The notes under the pieces were generated by a model, which did not search any database, had not been told where the DNA came from, and was given only the letters and a program-made list of their open reading frames with translations. A stretch of 64,000 nucleotides of DNA from the NCBI RefSeq assembly GCF_009745975.1, contig NZ_WHOL01000056.1, positions 36,417 through 100,416 on the forward strand, read 5' to 3'. Of this stretch, positions 1-6,260 are shown in pieces. How positions within the stretch are numbered: position 1 is the stretch's first letter; every line of letters begins with the position of its first letter. Both the position numbers and the translations under genes were made by a program. The stretch is from Actinokineospora pegani. Its GTDB lineage: Bacteria > Actinomycetota > Actinomycetes > Mycobacteriales > Pseudonocardiaceae.

Positions 1-81
1 CAGGTCGTCCCACTCGCGCCCGCAGGGCAGCGCCCCGGTGCGGGCCCCCGCTGGGCCTCCCGTCCCGCTCGTGCCGTTCAT
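1..81 (-). CDS. Start of a presumed zinc-finger anti-sigma factor (partial)
   Basis: Only the first 27 codons lie in the window. The ATG overlaps the stop of the upstream sigma-factor gene as ATGA, so the two are translationally coupled. The visible N-terminus is rich in Gly, Ala and Thr and contains ALPCGREWDDL, which resembles the start of the cytoplasmic domain of actinobacterial ECF anti-sigma factors, although the HxxxCxxC zinc motif itself would lie outside the window. The call rests mainly on position directly after an ECF sigma gene; another small regulatory protein is possible. Confidence 0.45.
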   Translation of the reverse strand, partial: MNGTSGTGGPAGARTGALPCGREWDDL

Positions 82-581
82 CGCAGCTCCCTCAGCTTGA
101 CGAGCAGGGCCGCGCGGGCCCGGTGCAGGCGCTTGTGCAGCACCGGGACGCTCAGTTCCAGCACGGCGGCGACCTCCTCGTAGGTCATGCCCTCCAGTTC
201 GCGCAGCACCAGCGGCACCCGCTGCGAGGGCTCCAGCGCCGCGATCGCCCGGTGCACCGCCGCGGCCCGCTCGCCCAGCAGCGCCCATGCCTCCGGCGAC
301 GGCCGGTCGTCGGCGGGCTCGGGCACGCCGTCCAGCGGCACCGTGGGCCTGCGCCTGCGCAGGTGGGCCATGGCGGTGTTGGTGACGACCCGGTACAGCC
401 AGGTCGACACGGCGGAGTCGCCGCGGAAGGACGCCCGGCCGCGCCAGGCGGCGATCCAGGCGTCCTGCACGATGTCCTCGGCCTCGGCCGGGTCGCCGCA
501 CAGCCGCAGCGCCACCCGGTACATCCGGTCGGTGTGGGCGCGCACGACCCCGTCGAAGGCCGCCGCGCCCAGGCCGGTCAC
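78..581 (-). CDS. ECF-family RNA polymerase sigma factor
   Basis: A 167-residue sigma-70 family protein that would direct RNA polymerase to a specific regulon. Region 2 is seen near residues 10-75 (VRAHTDRMYRVALRLCGD, then AEDIVQDAWIAAWRG), and region 4 near residues 105-160 (LEPSQRVPLVLRELEGMTYEE, followed by an HKRLHRARAAL recognition helix). The length is normal for minimal ECF factors without extra domains. The GTG start overlaps the stop of the upstream reductase gene (GTGA) and the stop overlaps the next ATG, so three genes form one coupled operon. The partner anti-sigma factor probably follows. Confidence 0.9.
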   Translation of the reverse strand: MTGLGAAAFDGVVRAHTDRMYRVALRLCGDPAEAEDIVQDAWIAAWRGRASFRGDSAVSTWLYRVVTNTAMAHLRRRRPTVPLDGVPEPADDRPSPEAWALLGERAAAVHRAIAALEPSQRVPLVLRELEGMTYEEVAAVLELSVPVLHKRLHRARAALLVKLRELR

Positions 582-1336
582 CGGCCCCGTTTCCGGTAGC
601 GCAACATCAGGAACCCGTCGTCGGCCAGCGCCGAGGCCAGCTCCATCCGCAGCGGCGCCGCGCCGGGCCCGGTCGCGATCCGCCCGGAGCCGCCACCGGC
701 GAGCAGCGGGGCGACGGTCAGGTTCACCTGGTCGACCAGGTCCGCGGCGATCAGGTCCCCGAACAGCCGGGGCCCGCCCTCGCAGTCCACCCGGTTGAGG
801 CCGCGCGCGGCCAGCGCGGCCAGCGCCGCGGCCGGGTCGAAGCCGTCCTCGCCCGCGACGACCACGTCCGCCCCGGCGTCGGCGAGCCGGGCCCTGGCCG
901 CCGGGTCGGACGACCCGGCGGTGATGACGATGGGCGCCACGACGGTGTCGGTCAGCAGCGGCGAGTCCGGCGGCACCGAGCAGCGCGGGGTCACCACCGC
1001 GATGGGCGGCACCTCGGACAGGCCCAGGCGCGCCCGCCGGTCGGTGCGGGTCTCGGTGCGCTTGAGGCCCCGGTAGCCCTCCGCGCGCGCGGTGCCCCAG
1101 CCGACGAGGACCACGTCGGCGAGGTCGCGGCCGAGGGCGAAGACCTTCTTGTCCGCCGGGCTCGACAGGCCGCCGGACACCCCGTCGACGGCCACGGCGC
1201 CGTCCGCGCTGGTCACGAAGTTCACCTGGACGAAGGGGGCGTCGAGGCCCGCCGGGTAGTCGTAGAGCGCTTCCAGGGTCGTGTCGTCCACCACATCGGG
1301 GGTCTGGTCGGGGAGAGGGGGCCACAGCCTGTGCAC
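578..1336 (-). CDS. RibD C-terminal-like pyrimidine reductase family protein
   Basis: A 252-residue protein of the dihydrofolate-reductase-like RibD C-terminal fold, the family that includes the NADPH-dependent reductase of riboflavin synthesis. Seen in sequence: FVQVNFVTSADGAVAVDG near residue 35, a typical first beta strand and substrate loop, then RDLADVVLVGWGTARAEGY, and a C-terminal CEGGPRLFGDL motif. There is no deaminase domain, so it is a stand-alone reductase and its real substrate is unknown. It is first in an operon with the ECF sigma factor. The GTG start is chosen because it precedes the conserved N-terminus; it begins only 34 bp from the divergent zapE gene. Confidence 0.8.
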   Translation of the reverse strand: MHRLWPPLPDQTPDVVDDTTLEALYDYPAGLDAPFVQVNFVTSADGAVAVDGVSGGLSSPADKKVFALGRDLADVVLVGWGTARAEGYRGLKRTETRTDRRARLGLSEVPPIAVVTPRCSVPPDSPLLTDTVVAPIVITAGSSDPAARARLADAGADVVVAGEDGFDPAAALAALAARGLNRVDCEGGPRLFGDLIAADLVDQVNLTVAPLLAGGGSGRIATGPGAAPLRMELASALADDGFLMLRYRKRGR

Positions 1337-1369
1337 GTGCCCAGCCAAGCACGCCGTTACGCTCCCGGC

Positions 1370-2416
1370 ATGTCCGCAGGCAGGCTCACCGACCGAACGC
1401 CTCAGATCAGCCCGGACGAGCTGATCGCCGCGCTGGCCCCGCCGCCGCGCTTCGGCGAGGTCCGGTTCGACACCTACGTGCCCAACCCCGACGAGCCCAG
1501 CCAGGCGGCCGCGGTGGAGTCCGGGCGGGCCTTCGCCGCCGAGGTCGGCTCCGGCGGCGGGGAGCGCTCGTTGCTGCGCAGGGTGTTCGGCGGCCGGTCG
1601 GCCGGGTCGTCCACGGGCAAGCCGGGGCTCTACCTCGACGGCGGGTTCGGCGTCGGCAAGACCCACCTGCTGGCCTCGCTGTGGCACGAGGTCCCCGGGC
1701 CCAAGGCGTTCGGCACGTTCGTCGAGGTCACCAACCTCGTCGGCGCGCTGGGGTTCCGGGAGGCGGTGACCCGGCTGTCCGGGCACCGGCTGCTGGCCAT
1801 CGACGAGTTCGAGCTCGACGACCCGGGCGACACCATGCTGGTGACCCGGCTGCTGTCGGAGCTGACCGACGCGGGCGTGCACGTGGCGGCCACCTCGAAC
1901 ACGCTGCCGGACAAGCTGGGGGAGGGGCGGTTCGCCGCCGAGGACTTCCTGCGCGAGATCCAGGCGCTGTCGGCCCGGTTCACCGTCGTGCGCGTCGACG
2001 GGCCCGACTACCGCCACCGCGGCCTGCCCGACGCCCCGGCCCCGATGTCCGACGCGGACCTGGCCGCGAGCGCCGAACGGGTCGAAGGGGCCACTCTGGA
2101 CGACTTCGGTGCCCTGTGCGAGCACTTGGCGCGGTTGCACCCTTCGCGCTACGGCAAACTCGTCGACGGCGTGGCGGCGGTGCACCTGCGGGGGGTGGCC
2201 CCGCTGGGCGGGCAGGACGTGGCGTTGCGGCTGGTGGCCTTCGCCGACCGCCTCTACGACCGGGCGGTGCCGGTGGTCGTGTCCGGGCGGCCGGTGTCGG
2301 AGCTGTTCACCGACGAGATGCTGCGCGGCGGCTATCGCAAGAAGTACCTGCGGGCGGTCAGCAGGCTGGTGGCGCTGTCGCGGGACGCGGCGTCGTTGCC
2401 GGGCCCCCGCGACTGA
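1370..2416 (+). CDS. zapE: ZapE/AFG1-family cell-division ATPase
   Basis: A 348-residue P-loop ATPase of the AFG1/ZapE family. In Escherichia coli ZapE associates with the Z-ring; the role in actinomycetes is less clear. Walker A is GGFGVGKTHLL near residue 90, and Walker B is LLAIDEFELDDPGD near residue 145. The family-typical long insertions (GGRSAGSSTG) and C-terminal arginine-rich end (GGYRKKYLRAVSRLVALS) are present. The ATG start lies 33 bp from the divergent reductase gene, so the two probably share a promoter region. Confidence 0.88.
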   Translation: MSAGRLTDRTPQISPDELIAALAPPPRFGEVRFDTYVPNPDEPSQAAAVESGRAFAAEVGSGGGERSLLRRVFGGRSAGSSTGKPGLYLDGGFGVGKTHLLASLWHEVPGPKAFGTFVEVTNLVGALGFREAVTRLSGHRLLAIDEFELDDPGDTMLVTRLLSELTDAGVHVAATSNTLPDKLGEGRFAAEDFLREIQALSARFTVVRVDGPDYRHRGLPDAPAPMSDADLAASAERVEGATLDDFGALCEHLARLHPSRYGKLVDGVAAVHLRGVAPLGGQDVALRLVAFADRLYDRAVPVVVSGRPVSELFTDEMLRGGYRKKYLRAVSRLVALSRDAASLPGPRD

Positions 2417-2452
2417 GCGCCGGGCTGGGGTACCGCCAGGTCGTGTTCCGGA

Positions 2453-2473
2453 AGTCCGTTCGAAACACGGACT
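2453..2473. terminator. Weak hairpin between convergent genes
   Basis: AGTCCGT (2453-2459) and ACGGACT (2467-2473) form a perfect 7-bp stem with a 7-nt loop between the end of zapE and the stop codon of the convergent small gene. There is no clear U-run, so termination is only inferred from position. Confidence 0.3.
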
Positions 2474-2666
2474 AAGTCCGGCGGGTCGGCGAGGACTTGT
2501 GCTCGTCGATCAGCGCCCACACCGACTTCCCGGTGGTGCTCCCCGCCGCGCGCGAGCCCGCTTGCCTGCGGGCTCGGGGCACGGGGTCGCCGGTGTCGAA
2601 AGCGCGCCCCGGGGCGCTGAGTTCCTGGCTGATCTGGTCGTAGATGGGTGTGTCGGTCACCGCCAT
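2472..2666 (-). CDS. Small conserved hypothetical protein (64 aa)
   Basis: A 64-residue hydrophilic protein beginning MAVTDTPIYDQISQEL, with an Arg/Ala-rich middle (PRARRQAGSR) and a C-terminus KSVWALIDEHKSS. The ATG at 2666 is preceded by a good ribosome-binding site (GGAAAGG, about 0-6 nt upstream). It has no membrane segment or signal peptide. It resembles the short conserved actinobacterial proteins found singly, but no function can be assigned. It is convergent with zapE. Confidence 0.6.
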   Translation of the reverse strand: MAVTDTPIYDQISQELSAPGRAFDTGDPVPRARRQAGSRAAGSTTGKSVWALIDEHKSSPTRRT

Positions 2667-2748
2667 CCTTTCCGTCGCGAAAGGCCGCACTGCCAGGCTA
2701 CGCACCGTACGCCGTCGGTTTCACGGCGCCACACGGTGGGCCCCCTGG

Positions 2749-3432
2749 CTACTTCGTGTGAACGAAATCGGGGGGCCGGCTACTCTTCGACACCTTCTCC
2801 GCTGACGAGGGCACCCGGTCGACCACCCACGCGAGGACGATGACCGTGCCGGTCGCCCAGAACACCGCGCCCACGGTGTCGCTCGGGTAGTGGTAGTCCA
2901 GGCCGACGATCGCCCCGGCCGCCACTGCGGTCAGCGCCACGGCGGCCGTCCCGGCGCCCAGTGCGGCCAGCGCCCGCCTGCCCGGCGCGGCGTTGCCCGC
3001 GATGACCACCGCGACAACCGCCAGGACCGCCGCCATCGTGCCGGTGTGGCCGCTCGGGTAGGCGAGGTAGTCGTTGTGCGTGCGGTCGAACAGCGGCTTG
3101 AGCACCCACGTGTTGAGCGCCGCGGTGACCACGGGACCGGCGACGGCCAGCACCGCCACCCTCGGCCTGCCCGCGCGCAGCGCCACCACCACCAGCACCA
3201 GCACGATCACCGCGATCGACACCGAGCGGGTCGCGTACGACAGCGGCGTCAGCGCGCCGGGCAGGTGGGTGAACAGCCGCCCGGTGGCCCGGGACAGCGC
3301 CAAGTCCACCGGGCCCGCGCTCGTCTGGCCCGCGACCGCCAGGCCCAGGCCGAGCACGACCGCGTAGCAGGCGGCGACGACCGCGGCCGCCGCCGCGCCC
3401 GCGCCCTCGGGCAGCAGCCGGTGTCGCTCCAC
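2749..3432 (-). CDS. PAP2-superfamily membrane phosphatase
   Basis: A 227-residue polytopic membrane protein with about five to six hydrophobic segments and the three-part phosphatase signature of type 2 phosphatidic acid phosphatases: KPLFDR near residue 118, PSGHTG near residue 132 (nucleophilic environment), and YHYPSDTVGA near residue 192 (catalytic His and Asp). It would dephosphorylate a lipid phosphate or pyrophosphate at the outer membrane face. The GTG start at 3432 is chosen; a GTG at 3441 is also possible. It lies just downstream of, and in the same direction as, the PPK2 gene, 23 bp apart. Confidence 0.88.
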   Translation of the reverse strand: MERHRLLPEGAGAAAAAVVAACYAVVLGLGLAVAGQTSAGPVDLALSRATGRLFTHLPGALTPLSYATRSVSIAVIVLVLVVVALRAGRPRVAVLAVAGPVVTAALNTWVLKPLFDRTHNDYLAYPSGHTGTMAAVLAVVAVVIAGNAAPGRRALAALGAGTAAVALTAVAAGAIVGLDYHYPSDTVGAVFWATGTVIVLAWVVDRVPSSAEKVSKSSRPPDFVHTK

Positions 3433-3455
3433 GCCGCCCACTATGCCCGAACGGG

Positions 3456-4292
3456 TCAGCCCAGGGGGTCGGCGTCGGTGAGCCTCGCCAGCTCCGCGGC
3501 CACGTCGTAGGTCGGCGCGGGCGGGACCGGCGCGAGGTCCTCCAGCGTCTCCAGCAGCAGGTTCGCCACCGCCCAGTTGCGGTACCACTTGCGGTCGGCC
3601 GGGACGGCGTACCAGGGGGCCGCGTCGGTCGCGCACCGGCGCATGGCCTCTTCGTAGGCGTGCTCGTAGTCCGACCACCGCGCCCGCGCGGCGACGTCGG
3701 CCGGGGAGTACTTCCACTGCTTGGCCGGGTTGGTGAGCCGGGCGATCAGCCGCTTGCGCTGCTCCCCGGCGGACAGGTGCAGGAAGACCTTGACCAGGGT
3801 GGTGCCGGACTCGGTCAGCGACGCCTCGAAGTCGTTGATCTCGTCGTAGCGGGCCCGCCAGACCTCCTCCGGGACGATCTCGTCGACCCTGGCGACGAGG
3901 ACGTCCTCGTAGTGCGAGCGGTCGAACACGCCGATGTAGCCCGGCTTGGGCAACCGCTTGCGGACGCGCCACAGGAAGTCGTGGCGCAGTTCGGCCCGCG
4001 TCGGCGCCCCGAACCCGGTCACGAGCAGGCCCTGGGGGTTGACCAGGCCGCAGACGTGCCGGACGACACCGCCCTTGCCGGAGGTGTCCATGCCCTGCAG
4101 CACCAGCAGGACCGACCGCCGCTTCTCGGCCCACAGCGCCTCTTGCAGCTCGCCGAGCCTGGTCTTGATCGCGGTCACCGCCTCGGCGGCCTCGGCCTTG
4201 CCGGTCGGGCCCACCGGGGTGTCGCGCGGTCCGGGCAGCACGCCGTCGCCCGGTCGCAACCGCAGCGTGTCCCGCACTCCTGCCTTCGCCAT
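3456..4292 (-). CDS. ppk2: Polyphosphate kinase 2 family protein
   Basis: A 278-residue PPK2-family phosphotransferase, which uses polyphosphate to phosphorylate nucleoside mono- or diphosphates. Walker A is GMDTSGKGGV near residue 66, Walker B is GVFDRSHYEDVL near residue 118, and the conserved lid segment is seen in HLSAGEQRKRLIAR. The end has the typical WYAVPADRKWYRNWAVANLL. The length fits single-domain PPK2. Start at ATG 4292 (MAKAGV), since upstream in-frame sequence is not conserved in character. The PAP2 gene follows in the same direction and may be co-transcribed. Class I versus III cannot be decided by eye. Confidence 0.88.
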   Translation of the reverse strand: MAKAGVRDTLRLRPGDGVLPGPRDTPVGPTGKAEAAEAVTAIKTRLGELQEALWAEKRRSVLLVLQGMDTSGKGGVVRHVCGLVNPQGLLVTGFGAPTRAELRHDFLWRVRKRLPKPGYIGVFDRSHYEDVLVARVDEIVPEEVWRARYDEINDFEASLTESGTTLVKVFLHLSAGEQRKRLIARLTNPAKQWKYSPADVAARARWSDYEHAYEEAMRRCATDAAPWYAVPADRKWYRNWAVANLLLETLEDLAPVPPAPTYDVAAELARLTDADPLG

Positions 4293-4417
4293 GCGGTGCA
4301 GAGTAACCCGACAGACGCAATGATCGCCTGCCAACGTCGACCACCACGCAACGATTGCCCGTCAAAAGCAATGCTCGACGGCTGATTCGCCTGGTGGTCT
4401 GGGCCTAGCCTGGGGGC

Positions 4418-5626
4418 ATGACCGCGACCGCCGCCACCCCCGGGACCGACCACCTCGCGCTGGCCGACGAGTGGAGCACGCACAACTACCACCCGCTGCC
4501 GGTGGTGGTCGCCGAGGGCGAGGGCGCCTGGGTCACCGACGTGCGCGGCAGGCGCTTCCTCGACTTCCTGGCAGGCTACTCGGCGCTCAACTTCGGGCAC
4601 CGCCACCCGGCGCTGCTCGCGGCGGCGGCCGAGCAGCTCGGCAGGCTCACGCTGACCAGCCGGGCGTTCCACCACGACCAGTTCGGCCCGTTCTGCCGGG
4701 AGCTGGCCGAGCTGACCGGCACCGAGATGGTGCTGCCGATGAACACCGGCGCCGAGGCCGTCGAGTCCGCGATCAAGGTCGCCCGCAAGTGGGCCTACCA
4801 GGTCAAGGGCGTGCCCGCCGACACCGCCGAGATCCTGGTGGTCGGCGACAACTTCCACGGCCGCACCACCACGATCATCTCCTTCTCCACCGACCCCACC
4901 GCCCGCGACGGCTTCGGCCCCTTCACCCCGGGCTTCCAGGTCCTTCCCCACGGCGACGCCGCGGCGCTGGCCGCCGCCATCACCGACCGCACCGCCGCGG
5001 TCCTGCTGGAGCCCATCCAGGGCGAGGCGGGCGTGAACGTCCCGCCACCGGGCTACCTCGCCGAGGTCCGCCGCCTCTGCGACGCCGAGAACGTGCTGCT
5101 CATCGCCGACGAGATCCAGTCCGGCCTCGCCCGCACCGGCGCCCTGTTCGCCCTCGACCACGAGGGCGTCCGCGCCGACCTCTACACCCTCGGCAAGGCC
5201 CTGGGCGGCGGCATCCTCCCCGTCTCCGCCGTCGTGGGCCGCCGCGACGTCCTCGGCGTCCTGCGCCCCGGCGAGCACGGCTCGACCTTCGGCGGCAACC
5301 CCCTGTCCTGCGCCGTCGCCCGCGCCGTCATCGTCCTGCTGGCCACCGGGGAGTTCCAGCACCGCTCCACCACCCTCGGCGCCCACCTCCACACCCGCCT
5401 CAACGCCCTCGTCGGCAGGGGCGTCACCGCTGTCACCGGCCGCGGCCTGTGGGCCGGTGTCCAGCTCACGTCGCTGTCGGGCCGCGCGGCCTCGGAGGCA
5501 TTGATGGAGCGCGGGGTGCTGTGCAAGGAGACCCACGGCAACACGTTGCGCATGGCCCCGCCTCTGGTCGTCACCGAGGCCGAGATCGATCTCGCGGTGG
5601 ACGCCCTCGCCGACGTCCTGGGCTGA
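4418..5626 (+). CDS. rocD: Ornithine aminotransferase (ornithine--oxo-acid transaminase)
   Basis: A 402-residue class III PLP aminotransferase that converts ornithine and 2-oxoglutarate to glutamate semialdehyde and glutamate, linking arginine breakdown to proline and glutamate. The N-terminal HNYHPLPVVVAEGEGAWVTD and the following DFLAGYSALNFGH are strongly typical of ornithine aminotransferase. The cofactor pocket shows LLIADEIQSG (Asp for pyridine N) and the Schiff-base lysine in YTLGKALGGGILP. ATG start at 4418. It stands alone, transcribed away from PPK2. Confidence 0.92.
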   Translation: MTATAATPGTDHLALADEWSTHNYHPLPVVVAEGEGAWVTDVRGRRFLDFLAGYSALNFGHRHPALLAAAAEQLGRLTLTSRAFHHDQFGPFCRELAELTGTEMVLPMNTGAEAVESAIKVARKWAYQVKGVPADTAEILVVGDNFHGRTTTIISFSTDPTARDGFGPFTPGFQVLPHGDAAALAAAITDRTAAVLLEPIQGEAGVNVPPPGYLAEVRRLCDAENVLLIADEIQSGLARTGALFALDHEGVRADLYTLGKALGGGILPVSAVVGRRDVLGVLRPGEHGSTFGGNPLSCAVARAVIVLLATGEFQHRSTTLGAHLHTRLNALVGRGVTAVTGRGLWAGVQLTSLSGRAASEALMERGVLCKETHGNTLRMAPPLVVTEAEIDLAVDALADVLG

Positions 5627-5692
5627 GGGCGTCCACACGGGGGAGTGACACCGCCGCGAGGCCGCTTCGCCCCCATACTGTCCTCGCGCCGA

Positions 5693-5935
5693 CTAGCGAA
5701 TCCGCCTCTGCAGGACTGTGTGGACGGCGAGGGCTGCGGAAGCGGTCACGATCGGCACGACCAAGCTGGGCGTCAAGATCTCGGCAAGCACTTCAAGCAC
5801 GCCCCAGGTGGGTGACTCCTGAGCTGCTGCGCCCACGAACGCCGCGATGCCGACGGCAAGCAGGTAGATCACGACAGTCCTGACTGGGATGCCGCCGAAC
5901 TTGGGCGGTTCGTCGGGGTCGTGTGCGCCGGTCAT
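5693..5935 (-). CDS. Small two-helix membrane protein
   Basis: An 80-residue protein with a charged, Pro-rich N-terminus (DPDEPPKFGG) and two hydrophobic segments, near residues 18-38 (VVIYLLAVGIAAFVGAA) and 52-72 (LTPSLVVPIVTASAALAV), ending in QRRIR. It is a likely inner-membrane protein with both ends inside. No family is recognised. The start at 5935 gives a leader-less upstream region shared with the cas operon; GC content is lower than in the flanking genes. Confidence 0.55.
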   Translation of the reverse strand: MTGAHDPDEPPKFGGIPVRTVVIYLLAVGIAAFVGAAAQESPTWGVLEVLAEILTPSLVVPIVTASAALAVHTVLQRRIR

Positions 5936-5959
5936 TTCGTGCTCTCCGTAACGGTGGGT

Positions 5960-5999
5960 GGCGTGCTGGGCCTTGCGTCATGCCCAAGCCCGGCACGCC
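5960..5999. repeat. Long inverted repeat upstream of cas3
   Basis: GGCGTGCTGGGCCTTG (5960-5975) and CAAGCCCGGCACGCC (5985-5999) form a stem of about 15 bp with one bulge and one G-U pair around a 9-nt loop. It lies 25 bp upstream of the small membrane-protein gene and has no U-run on either side, so an operator or RNA structure is more likely than a terminator. Confidence 0.6.
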
Positions 6000-6009
6000 A
6001 CGGTTTCCA

Positions 6010-6025
6010 CCCCGCTTGCGTGGGG
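6010..6025. repeat. Solo CRISPR-like hairpin before cas3
   Basis: CCCCGC-TTGC-GTGGGG (6010-6025) has the stem shape of a type I-E repeat. Its surroundings (GTTTCCA before, ATGAC after) are reminiscent of type I-E repeats in other actinobacteria, but it is clearly different from the local array repeat. It may be a lone decayed repeat or a chance GC hairpin. Confidence 0.35.
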
Positions 6026-6040
6026 ATGACGCACGCTGTG

Positions 6041-6100
6041 ACGCCAGCCTGTGGCGTGACGAGGGAACAGCCCGACGAGTTCAGCGAACTCGTCACGCCA
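6041..6100 (+). promoter_or_regulatory. Overlapping, mutually exclusive hairpins upstream of cas3
   Basis: Three perfect inverted repeats share sequence. ACGCCA (6041-6046) pairs with TGGCGT (6052-6057). GACGAGTTC (6074-6082) pairs with GAACTCGTC (6086-6094). Alternatively TGGCGTGACGAG (6052-6063) pairs with CTCGTCACGCCA (6089-6100). The last pairing excludes the first two, the layout expected of a two-state RNA or of overlapping operators. It lies 160 bp upstream of the cas3 start. Confidence 0.5.
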
Positions 6101-6260
6101 TAGGCCGGGCGTCGCAGCCACCGGCTGTGTCGCTGGTAATTCTGTCGCCTTTCTGTCCGTAGCCAGTGATCCTTTCGGCCCAGTACGGTCTGCTGCTTGT
6201 AACGACAAGAGCACTGGGGCGGATTCGATTGTCACCAGTGATCAACGCGGAGGTGGGGGA

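Larger units (their letters stand above)
5936..6260 (+). promoter_or_regulatory. Divergent upstream region of the cas operon
   Basis: 325 bp without a gene between the small membrane protein and cas3. The first half (5960-6100) is packed with inverted repeats, listed separately. The second half is less GC-rich than the genes and should hold the cas promoter. It has a direct repeat CCAGTGATC at 6163-6171 and 6235-6243 and a short palindrome CTTGTAACGACAAG near 6196-6209. The cas3 GTG start is preceded by a purine-rich GGAGGTGGGGGA. Confidence 0.5.
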
